A stretch of DNA of 6,449 bases from Desulfovibrio sp. GTDB taxonomy: Bacteria > Desulfobacterota > Desulfovibrionia > Desulfovibrionales > Desulfovibrionaceae. Positions 1 to 6,312 of the stretch are shown here, in pieces. How positions within the stretch are numbered: position 1 is the stretch's first letter; the number at the start of each line of letters is the position of its first letter. The notes under the pieces were generated by a model, which was not told where the DNA came from, did not search any database, and saw only the letters and a list, made by a program, of their open reading frames with translations. Both the position numbers and the translations under genes were made by a program. The stretch spans positions 1 through 6,449 of the forward strand of contig DQED01000185.1 of NCBI GenBank assembly GCA_003525525.1. The letters run 5' to 3'.

Positions 1-581
1 CGGCCCGCGGCGATCTCCGCCGCGGTCGGGGCCAGGGCGACGGGTCGGCCTTCGTGGACGCCCTTGAGCAGCCGCGCCGCGAGCTTGCTCGTCTGCGTGG
101 AGCCGAACAGGCCGAACACCCGGAAGGCGCAGACCTGCATGCGCGCGTCCGCGACGAGCCCCAGCGCCTCCTCCGCGTGGATCTTGCTCAGGGCGTAGGG
201 CGTGCCGCGGTCGAGCGGCGCGCGTTCGTCGCACGCAAGAAACGAGGGAGCGTAGACGTTTCCCGTGGAGGCGTAGAAAAACGCCCGGCAGCCCGCATTC
301 CTGGCCGCCACGGCCGCCTTCACCGCCCCGAGGGCGTTGACGCCGAAGATGTTCGCCGCGGTATCCGGAAAATCGGCATAGCTGTCGGCCTGGGCGAGGT
401 AATAGGCCACGTCCACGGCTTCGGGCAGCACGAGAGCGTCCCGGGCGATGTCGCAGCGCAAATGCCCGGCCTCGGCGCTCGGGCCGCGCCCGGTGAAATG
501 CACCGTATGGCCCAGCGCGGCGCACGCGCGGCGCAGATGGCTGCCGAGAAACCCCGTGCCGCCGACGATGAGTATGTGCAA
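1..581 (-). CDS. NAD(P)-dependent epimerase/dehydratase, extended SDR family (partial, 3' end cut off)
   Basis: The first 193 codons of an extended short-chain dehydrogenase are visible; the family is usually about 300 residues, so roughly the last third lies beyond the left edge. The start is TTG with a strong GGAGG 8 nt upstream. The product opens HILIVGGTGFLGSHL, with the nucleotide-binding GxxGxxG at G7, G10 and G13. The catalytic region shows FFYASTGNVYAPS (101-113; Ser105/Thr106) and YALSK (129-133; Tyr129 and Lys133 of YxxxK), then FRVFGLFGSTQ (153-163), all typical of UDP- or dTDP-sugar epimerases, dehydratases and reductases. The second strand ends HFTGRG with no acidic residue and an Arg at 32, which may favour NADP(H) over NAD; this is tentative. 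It starts 4 nt after the AsnB-like stop, so coupling is likely. It probably makes or modifies a nucleotide sugar for the glycan; which reaction cannot be told. Confidence 0.9.
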   Translation of the reverse strand, partial: MHILIVGGTGFLGSHLRRACAALGHTVHFTGRGPSAEAGHLRCDIARDALVLPEAVDVAYYLAQADSYADFPDTAANIFGVNALGAVKAAVAARNAGCRAFFYASTGNVYAPSFLACDERAPLDRGTPYALSKIHAEEALGLVADARMQVCAFRVFGLFGSTQTSKLAARLLKGVHEGRPVALAPTAAEIAAG

Positions 582-585
582 CGCG

Positions 586-2604
586 TCATCCTCCGCTGCG
601 GGCCGGCGTCACGGCGGGCCGGTCCACGTAGTGGCGCTGGAGCCATTCGAAGACCAGCAGGGACCAGATGAGCAACCGCCGGTTGCAGCGCCCTTCGAAA
701 TGGTCGTGGAGCTTTTGCTCCACCTGGCGCGCGTCGAACCAGCACCGGCCGGTCGTGCGCGGATCGAGCAGGATGCTCTTGATGTATTCCATGCTCGGAC
801 CGCGGTACCAGTTCTCGTCCGGCGGCGAAAAGCCCTGCTTGGCCTTGCGCGTGTACATGCCGGGCAGGTAGCGCTCCATGGCGCGCCGCAGCACGCGCTT
901 GCCGTCGCTGGTCCGGATGTGGCGCCCGCAGCCGGCGTTGACGTTTTCCATGCACACGTTGAGGGCCGCCGGGATGTTCGCGGCCAGGGCGACAAGCTCG
1001 TTGTCCAGAAACGGCACCCGCACCTCCATGCCGTGCGCCATGCTGATCTTGTCCTCGATGGTCAACAGACCGTGCAGGAAGGTGTTGAACTCGAAGCGCA
1101 GCACCTGGCGCAGGCGGTCGGACGCGGGCCCGTCCGCGCCGCTCCCGCGGCATTGCCCCAGCGCGGCGCGAAAACTCGCCCGCGCGGCGTCGCGGTTCCC
1201 CTGCAGGTCGCCGGAAAAAAGCGCCGGGAGTTCGTCCGGGGGCAACAGCCGGTGCCACGAGGAAAAGTACGCCTCCTCGAACGAGGGGAACCCGCTCCAG
1301 TCCAGGGCCCTCTGGTAGCGCCAGGGATAGCCGGCGAAAAGCTCGTCCCCGCCCGTGCCGGACAGGCAGACCTTGACGAACTTGCTGGCCAGCTTGGCGG
1401 CGTACCAGTTCTGGTGGCACATGCCCACGCGCAGGTCGTCCACGTGCCAGGTGAGGGTTTCGAGGGCGGCCTGCATGTCCCCGGAATGCAGGACGACTTC
1501 GTAGTGTTCGGTCTGGAGCAGATGCGAAAGCGCTTCGGATTCCCGGCGTTCGTCGAAGCCCTGCTCGATGCCGAGCACGTTGGAAAGGTCGAAGCCGCAG
1601 GTGAACGTGTACATGCGCAGGAACCGCCGGCAGGCCACGGCGACGATGGAGCCGCTGTCCATGCCGCCGGAGAGATACGCGCCCACCTTGACGTCGCTGA
1701 CCAGCTGGCGGCGCACGCAACGCTCGAACGTGTCGGACACCCGCTCGCAGATGCCCTCGAAACCGACCGCGCCGAGGTTCTGCGTCGGCTGCAGCGGATC
1801 GCAATAACGGCCCCGCCGCGGCTCCCCTGCGGCCAGCGCGGCAAGCGACAGCAGGCAGCCGGGTTCGAGCAGCCTGACGCCGGAAAAAAGCGTGCGGTCG
1901 GAAAAGACGTTCTGGAAGGTGAAGTACTCCCAGACCGCGTCGGGATCGATGCCCACGTCGAGCAGTCCGGACAGGAGAATGCCCTTGGGCTCGCTGGCGA
2001 CGAGGACGAAATCGTCGGTCACGGCGTAGTACACGGGCTTGATGCCGCAGCGGTCGCGAAAGACCGCGACGTCGCCGGTCACCAGATCGCAGACCAGGGC
2101 CGCGAACATGCCGTTGAGCATGGGCAGGCAGGCTTCGCCGTATTCGTCCCAGAGCTGGAGCAGCACCTCGGTGTCGCTGGCGCTCTGAAAAAAACGGCCC
2201 TTGGCCTCGAGTTCGCGACGCAGTTCCCGGTAGTTGTAGATCTCGCCGTTGAACACGATCCAGTAGCGGTTGTTGACCGTGTGCATGGGCTGGTGCCCCG
2301 AGGGCGCGAGGTCGATGATGGCGAGGCGGCGGTGGGCGAGGCCGACGGCGTGGCGGGCCTTGTCGCACTGCGCGTGGAAGAACTCGCCGCCGAAAGGGGC
2401 GATATGCTGGTTGGCGTGCCGGAACTGCGGGTCCGTGAACACGGCGCAACTGCCGCCCCGGCCGTCCCTGGTGGGGCTTGGCGTCAGCAGGGCGTACCCG
2501 GAATCATCCGGCCCGCGGTGCGCCAGGGCGTCGTTCATCGCCTTGAGCGCATAGGGATCGACCGGCTTGCCGGTCCTGGAAATGATGGCTGCGATGCCGC
2601 ACAT
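586..2604 (-). CDS. Asparagine-synthase-type glutamine amidotransferase (AsnB-like)
   Basis: This 672-residue two-domain enzyme splits glutamine and passes ammonia to an adenylated carboxylate. Glutaminase (Ntn) domain: Cys2 is the N-terminal nucleophile after Met removal (MCGIAAI), followed by HRGPDD (29-34), HRRLAIIDL (91-99), FNGEIYN (118-124) and SASDTEVL (141-148). Synthetase domain: PP-loop ATP site SGGMDS (312-317), SGTGGDELFAGY (415-426), DKISMAHGMEVRVPFLD (518-534) and KQGFSPP (590-596). The start is ATG at 2604 because the nucleophile must be residue 2; a longer in-frame start at 2646 would bury it. GGGA lies a few bases upstream. It is longer than E. coli AsnB (about 554 residues), partly through about 35-40 extra residues between RGPDD and HRRL. 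All key residues are present, so it should be active. Family members in O-antigen loci, such as WbpS, are linked to uronamide sugars, so the substrate here is probably a sugar uronic acid rather than aspartate; that is inferred from context. Confidence 0.93.
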   Translation of the reverse strand: MCGIAAIISRTGKPVDPYALKAMNDALAHRGPDDSGYALLTPSPTRDGRGGSCAVFTDPQFRHANQHIAPFGGEFFHAQCDKARHAVGLAHRRLAIIDLAPSGHQPMHTVNNRYWIVFNGEIYNYRELRRELEAKGRFFQSASDTEVLLQLWDEYGEACLPMLNGMFAALVCDLVTGDVAVFRDRCGIKPVYYAVTDDFVLVASEPKGILLSGLLDVGIDPDAVWEYFTFQNVFSDRTLFSGVRLLEPGCLLSLAALAAGEPRRGRYCDPLQPTQNLGAVGFEGICERVSDTFERCVRRQLVSDVKVGAYLSGGMDSGSIVAVACRRFLRMYTFTCGFDLSNVLGIEQGFDERRESEALSHLLQTEHYEVVLHSGDMQAALETLTWHVDDLRVGMCHQNWYAAKLASKFVKVCLSGTGGDELFAGYPWRYQRALDWSGFPSFEEAYFSSWHRLLPPDELPALFSGDLQGNRDAARASFRAALGQCRGSGADGPASDRLRQVLRFEFNTFLHGLLTIEDKISMAHGMEVRVPFLDNELVALAANIPAALNVCMENVNAGCGRHIRTSDGKRVLRRAMERYLPGMYTRKAKQGFSPPDENWYRGPSMEYIKSILLDPRTTGRCWFDARQVEQKLHDHFEGRCNRRLLIWSLLVFEWLQRHYVDRPAVTPARSGG
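590..594 (-). promoter_or_regulatory. Strong Shine-Dalgarno fixing the TTG start of the SDR gene
   Basis: GGAGG on the minus strand lies within the last codons of the AsnB-like gene and 8 nt before the TTG at 581-579. The nearby ATG at 589-587 overlaps the AsnB stop but is in a different frame that gives an Arg/Ser/Ala-rich non-protein-like product. This site therefore supports the TTG as the true start. Confidence 0.8.
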
Positions 2605-2642
2605 AGCGTTCCCGTACGTTGCCGCCTGCCCCGCGCCCGGGC
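2605..2642. other. Longest intergenic gap (38 nt), no promoter or terminator seen
   Basis: This gap between the second glycosyltransferase and the AsnB-like gene is the longest in the window. It holds the ribosome binding site of the AsnB-like gene (GGGA just before the ATG) but no convincing hairpin with a T tract and no clear -35/-10 pair. The genes on both sides are therefore probably co-transcribed. Confidence 0.5.
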
Positions 2643-3758
2643 TCATGCCCTGGCGCGTCTGGCGGCAAAAGCTTCCTCATATTTGTCAAGCACATATCGT
2701 GCCACTTTCACGGGATCGTGCCAAGCATGGACATACTCCAGCGACTGGCGCGCGGCCCTGTCCAGCAGGCCGGGGTTGTCGAGGAGCGCGCACAGCGCGT
2801 CTTCCAGGGTGTCCGCCGTGACCGGCGGGAACAGTTCGCGGCAATCGCGCGCCATGGCTCCGGGCAAAAAGCGCAGATCCTCGTCGCGGATGTAGGCCAG
2901 CACCGGCACGCCCATTTTCATGGCCTCCACGGCCACGGCCCCGTACCAGCCCACGTAGAGCTGGTCGATGAGCAGGTCCGCCTCGGCGTAGAGCCGCAGC
3001 GCCTGCGCGTTGGAGCGGCCCTCGACGAGCGTGAATTCGAGCCTGTCGCCGTAGCGCGCCCGGAGCTTCTCCATCACCCCGAGCACCACCGCGCTGCCCT
3101 TGCAGCCGCGGTTGGAAGGCGCGTGCACGATGCGCACGGCCTTGCGCGCGACCGGCCGTTTCGCCGCGATCGCGTCCCAACGGGCGATGGTGTAGGGCAA
3201 AAAGAGCGTCTGCCGCGGCAAGGTCCAGAACAGGTCGGGATTGAGCGCGAAGATGAGGTCCGCATGGCGCGCCGCCTTGCGGATGCGCCGCGCCCGCAGC
3301 GCATCGCGCGCGCCGTCGTTGCAGACGCCGCCGTAGCAGTCGTCCCGGTGGCAGGCGGAATAGCCGCAGCGGCGGATGGTCGTGTATTTCTGGCGGGCGT
3401 CGCAGCCGTTGTAGGTGAACACCTTGAGGCTGTCGCGGCCGTAATACGGCAGATCCACGAGGTTTCCGAGCCCGTGCGGGTCGAGCAGGGTCGTGCCGCA
3501 ATTGAAGTGGAAGACGTCGTAGGCCTTGCGCAACGCGAAAAATTCCCTGACCAGGCGCGCCCGGCGCAGCCAGTAGACGCCGCGGTTGGGCGACGGGCCG
3601 GTGTAAAGAACCCGGTCCGCGGGAAAGCCGAAGGAACTGCCGAAAGCGACCAGGACCTCGGAGTCGCGGCCCCAGGCCCGCTCGCCCCGCGACAGGCCGT
3701 AGGCGTTCCCGCCGACCTCGGTCGGCAGGTGCAGGATCTTCCGTGCCCTAGCGGCCAC
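2643..3758 (-). CDS. GT-B (GT4-like) glycosyltransferase with a four-cysteine cluster
   Basis: This is a soluble glycosyltransferase of 371 residues. The N-terminal strand KILHLP is followed by a glycine-rich loop GGNAYGLSRGERAWG (16-30), the usual acceptor/donor loop of GT-B enzymes. The C-domain has RIVHAPSNRGCKGSAVVL (209-226) and IDQLYVGWYGAVAVEAMKMG (264-283), closely parallel to the upstream neighbour, so the two are paralogues of one subfamily. As in the neighbour, the first Glu of EX7E is Gly (G270) and E278 is kept. Residues 131-146 hold four cysteines spaced every fifth residue (C131, C136, C141, C146), with C119 just before; the paralogue lacks this cluster. There is no signal peptide or membrane segment. 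The start is GTG at 3758, overlapping the upstream gene by 11 nt with only a weak ribosome site, so translation is probably coupled. It likely adds a second sugar in the same glycan; the specificity is not readable. Confidence 0.88.
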   Translation of the reverse strand: MAARARKILHLPTEVGGNAYGLSRGERAWGRDSEVLVAFGSSFGFPADRVLYTGPSPNRGVYWLRRARLVREFFALRKAYDVFHFNCGTTLLDPHGLGNLVDLPYYGRDSLKVFTYNGCDARQKYTTIRRCGYSACHRDDCYGGVCNDGARDALRARRIRKAARHADLIFALNPDLFWTLPRQTLFLPYTIARWDAIAAKRPVARKAVRIVHAPSNRGCKGSAVVLGVMEKLRARYGDRLEFTLVEGRSNAQALRLYAEADLLIDQLYVGWYGAVAVEAMKMGVPVLAYIRDEDLRFLPGAMARDCRELFPPVTADTLEDALCALLDNPGLLDRAARQSLEYVHAWHDPVKVARYVLDKYEEAFAARRARA

Positions 3759-4932
3759 GCGGCGCGATACCCATCTTCCTGTTGAGGCGGTCGAACAGCG
3801 CGCCGATGGCCTCGGTCGAATGGTGCTTGACGGCGTAGGCCCGGGAGCGTTCGCCGATGGCCGCCAGTTTCTCCCTGTCGCGCGCCAGATCGCGGATGAC
3901 GTCCTTCACGTTGCGGGTGTTGCATTGGATGATCGGGATCTCGTCGGGCTCCACGAGCTCCGCGAACGTGTACAGGTCGATCAGGTCCTGGCGCAGGTAG
4001 CACAGCACGGGCCGGCCCGCGGCCATGGCCTCCAGGGCGAACATCGCGTACCAGCCGACCACGAGCTGGTCCGCGATGACGTCGCACGTGGCGATGAGGC
4101 GCCTGACCTCGTGGTTGGGCACCCTGGAGACGACCACAAGCTCCACATCCACGCCTTCCTCGCGCAGTTCCGCGACCGCCTTCTCGAAGTACTTCGTGCC
4201 CTTGATCATCTGGTGGTTGGGCGCGTGCAGGATGCGCAAGGGGCCGTCATGCCGCCCGGCGTCGAAGACCGCCCGCGTGCCCGTGGTGTCGATGGAGAAA
4301 TGGGCCAGGGTGAGCACGTCCCAGTGGTAGGTGTAATCCACCCAGTCGCAACCGGAGAGCACGATGTCCGCATGTTCGGTCCAGCGCTCGATCTGGCGGA
4401 CGATATGCGGCCGGCGGAACTTCTGGAACAGGGGATAGTCCGAGACCAGGGCGTGGCGAAAGGCGTAATTGGGGCAGCGCGTCATGTCGTTGACGTCGCC
4501 GCCGTAGGGCATGACCAACACCTTCACGCCCGCGAGCTTGTAGAGGTAGGGCTCCAGCCGTTTGAGAGGACTCCAGGCCAGAGGGCCGCCGTTGAAATAG
4601 ATGTAGATGCAGCGGTAGCGGAAAAGGACCATGACCATGAGCCGCATGGAGGCCGTGACGAGGTTCTTGCGGATGCATTTCACATCGAAGTCGTCGGTGA
4701 TGAAGTAGATATGGCTGACGAAGGTCTCGACGCTGTACCCGGCATGCCGGAGCGCTTTTTTGTGATAGATGTTGTTGATCATCGGTTCGGGGCCGAGGCC
4801 GACGTCGATGGGCCGCTTCGCGAAGCGGGAAACCAGGGCGAGGACCACGAAACCGATCCCCAGGGGGATGCAGGCGAGCAGCAGCAACGCCCGGGACAGC
4901 TTGTTTTTGACTTTCCGAAACAGCTTTTTCAC
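3748..4932 (-). CDS. Membrane-anchored GT-B (GT4-like) glycosyltransferase
   Basis: This 394-residue protein has a basic N-terminus (KKLFRKVKNK), a hydrophobic segment at about 14-36 likely to be a membrane anchor, then a two-domain GT-B fold. The N-domain shows DVGLGPEPMINNIYHKKAL (43-61) and VLVMPYGGDVND (138-149). The C-domain shows RILHAPNHQMIKGTKYF (233-249), matching the HAPxxxxxKG donor-binding region of GT4-type enzymes, and DQLVVGWYAMFALEAMAAG (288-306). The Glu that usually opens the EX7E motif is Gly293 here; the second, E301, is kept. The start is GTG at 4932 with AAGGA 7 nt upstream, inside the end of the radical SAM gene; an upstream extension would read through that gene in the wrong frame. 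It lies 4 nt after the radical SAM gene and overlaps the next glycosyltransferase by 11 nt. It probably transfers a sugar from a nucleotide donor to a lipid-linked acceptor at the inner membrane; donor and acceptor cannot be told. Confidence 0.88.
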   Translation of the reverse strand: MKKLFRKVKNKLSRALLLLACIPLGIGFVVLALVSRFAKRPIDVGLGPEPMINNIYHKKALRHAGYSVETFVSHIYFITDDFDVKCIRKNLVTASMRLMVMVLFRYRCIYIYFNGGPLAWSPLKRLEPYLYKLAGVKVLVMPYGGDVNDMTRCPNYAFRHALVSDYPLFQKFRRPHIVRQIERWTEHADIVLSGCDWVDYTYHWDVLTLAHFSIDTTGTRAVFDAGRHDGPLRILHAPNHQMIKGTKYFEKAVAELREEGVDVELVVVSRVPNHEVRRLIATCDVIADQLVVGWYAMFALEAMAAGRPVLCYLRQDLIDLYTFAELVEPDEIPIIQCNTRNVKDVIRDLARDREKLAAIGERSRAYAVKHHSTEAIGALFDRLNRKMGIAPRGR

Positions 4933-4936
4933 GATG

Positions 4937-6289
4937 TCATCCTTGCCCCACGTTCTGGACCTGCGCATTGGCCTCGGCGACCATGCGCGTGAGCTCCGCA
5001 TCGGGATAACGGCTCAGGTTCACGAAAAGATCCATGGTCATGGCGTCGCGAAGCGTCAGCAGGAAGCCTTCCTCGTCTTGCAGCCTGCCCTCGCTGCGCA
5101 GCCGCTTGTAGAGCTTGGTTCCCGGAAACGGCAACGGAAGCTGGAAATATCCCGGGATGCCCAATTGCCGCGTCGTCTCCACGGTCTTGCGCAGGGATTC
5201 CTCGTCGTCGCCCGGGAAGCCGTAGAGCAGGCCCATGCACGACGGCGCCATGTGGTATTGCTTGAGCAGCGTCAACGCGTCGAGGAGCATCCGCGAGGTG
5301 AGGCCCTTGCCCATTTCCTTGAGAATGCGGTCATCGAAGGACTCCACGCCGATGGAGACCTCGTAGAAGTTGGAGTTGTGCATTTCCGCGACGACTTCCC
5401 GGTCGAGCAGGTCGGCGCGGGCGCCGCCCACCCAGTAGTAGGTGTCGGGAAGCTCCTTGCGCGTCCTTTCGCAGAATTCGAAAAGCCACTTCCTGTTCGC
5501 GTTGAACGTCTCGTCGTAGAAGGCGATGTTGTTGACGCCGAAGCGTTCGCGCACGTACTTGATGTGCGCGATCACATAATCGACGCTGTGCACCGTAACC
5601 TTGTTGCCGAAATTCCTGTAGCAGAAGCTGCACTTGAACGGGCAGCCGCGCCGCGAGAACATGATGAAGTAGTTGCTCACGCTGGAAAGCGGAATGCCGC
5701 GCAGTTCGCAGTAATGCATGAGGGACGGCCTCTTCCCGGTGGAGTGCAGGTAGTAGTCCATGTCCACGAGGTCGTAGCCGGGAAAGGGCACCGTATCCAG
5801 GTCGGCGATGCGCGCGGCCGGCCCCTGGACGAACGTCCCGTTGTCGAGCCAGGCGACGTTGGGCAGGCCCGCCAGGGAACCGCCCGTGCGCAGGGCCTCC
5901 ACGAGCGGGACGATGGCCGGCTCCCCCTCGCCCACGACAACGGCGTCGAGGGGCAGGTGGCGCAGCACGAGTTCCGGGCAGGGCGTGGCAAAGCTGCCAC
6001 CGCCGATGAGCCGGGCCTGGGGTTGCAATTCCTTGAGCAGGCCGGAAAGCCACTTGATGTAATAATAGACCGTGGTCATGCCGCTAAAGCCGATGACCGA
6101 GGCCGTATTCTCACGGAAATAGGCCTCCACCCGCTCCTTGGGCCAGCGCAGGACGTTGAGGTCGAGGATGGCGACGTCGTAGCCCGCATCCTGCAGGGCC
6201 CTGCCCAGGTACATCACGCCGAAGGGCGGGTCCGAGGCCTTGTACTGCATCATGATCGGCGGATACACGAGGATCACATCGTAGTGCAT
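4937..6289 (-). CDS. B12-binding-domain radical SAM protein
   Basis: This is a 450-residue radical SAM enzyme with an N-terminal cobalamin-binding-type Rossmann domain (about 1-150) and a radical SAM barrel (about 205-400). The first part shows YDVILVYPP, the GGGSFATPCPE turn near 96-106 and VVVGEGEPA near 117-125, as in BchE-type proteins. The barrel carries the [4Fe-4S] ligands C216, C220 and C223 in the CxxxCxxC motif RRGCPFKCSFCYRN, then FYDETFN (257-263) and IGVESFDDRILKEMGKG (313-329), the usual post-motif strands. The DxHxxG base-off cobalamin motif is not seen, so cobalamin binding is uncertain. The start is the ATG at 6289, preceded by AGGG with 5 nt spacing; an in-frame upstream extension is low-complexity and clashes with the preceding gene. 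The gene sits 4 nt ahead of a glycosyltransferase, so a role in modifying a sugar or lipid-linked glycan (methylation, rearrangement, dehydration or similar) is inferred. The substrate is unknown. Confidence 0.92.
   Translation of the reverse strand: MHYDVILVYPPIMMQYKASDPPFGVMYLGRALQDAGYDVAILDLNVLRWPKERVEAYFRENTASVIGFSGMTTVYYYIKWLSGLLKELQPQARLIGGGSFATPCPELVLRHLPLDAVVVGEGEPAIVPLVEALRTGGSLAGLPNVAWLDNGTFVQGPAARIADLDTVPFPGYDLVDMDYYLHSTGKRPSLMHYCELRGIPLSSVSNYFIMFSRRGCPFKCSFCYRNFGNKVTVHSVDYVIAHIKYVRERFGVNNIAFYDETFNANRKWLFEFCERTRKELPDTYYWVGGARADLLDREVVAEMHNSNFYEVSIGVESFDDRILKEMGKGLTSRMLLDALTLLKQYHMAPSCMGLLYGFPGDDEESLRKTVETTRQLGIPGYFQLPLPFPGTKLYKRLRSEGRLQDEEGFLLTLRDAMTMDLFVNLSRYPDAELTRMVAEANAQVQNVGQG
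4940..4944 (-). promoter_or_regulatory. Ribosome binding site fixing the GTG start of the first glycosyltransferase
   Basis: AAGGA on the minus strand overlaps the last codons of the radical SAM gene and lies 7 nt before the GTG at 4932-4930. No ATG in the correct frame precedes the basic N-terminus, so this site decides the start. Its position also suggests translational coupling to the radical SAM gene, which stops 4 nt before the GTG. Confidence 0.65.
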
Positions 6290-6312
6290 GATTGCCCTGC
6301 CGCGCTGTCCGG

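Noticed and set aside
320..2449. 709-codon minus-strand frame overlapping the AsnB-like and SDR genes
   Set aside because: It is an alternative frame, Arg/Pro-rich, running through two real genes. The motifs of AsnB and SDR lie in the other frames.
2605..2642. Possible promoter or attenuator before the AsnB-like gene
   Set aside because: The gap is only 38 nt, with no clear -35/-10 pair and no hairpin followed by a T tract.
448..2895. Very long plus-strand open frame opposite the AsnB-like gene
   Set aside because: It lies antisense to a gene with full family motifs. Its product is Val/Ala/Gly/His-rich with no recognisable domain, and such shadows are common opposite GC-rich genes.
4860..4932. 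Lipoprotein signal (LLAC at residues 18-21) in the first glycosyltransferase
   Set aside because: The hydrophobic stretch continues well past the Cys, and the protein is a nucleotide-sugar-using enzyme expected in the cytoplasm. A membrane anchor explains it better.
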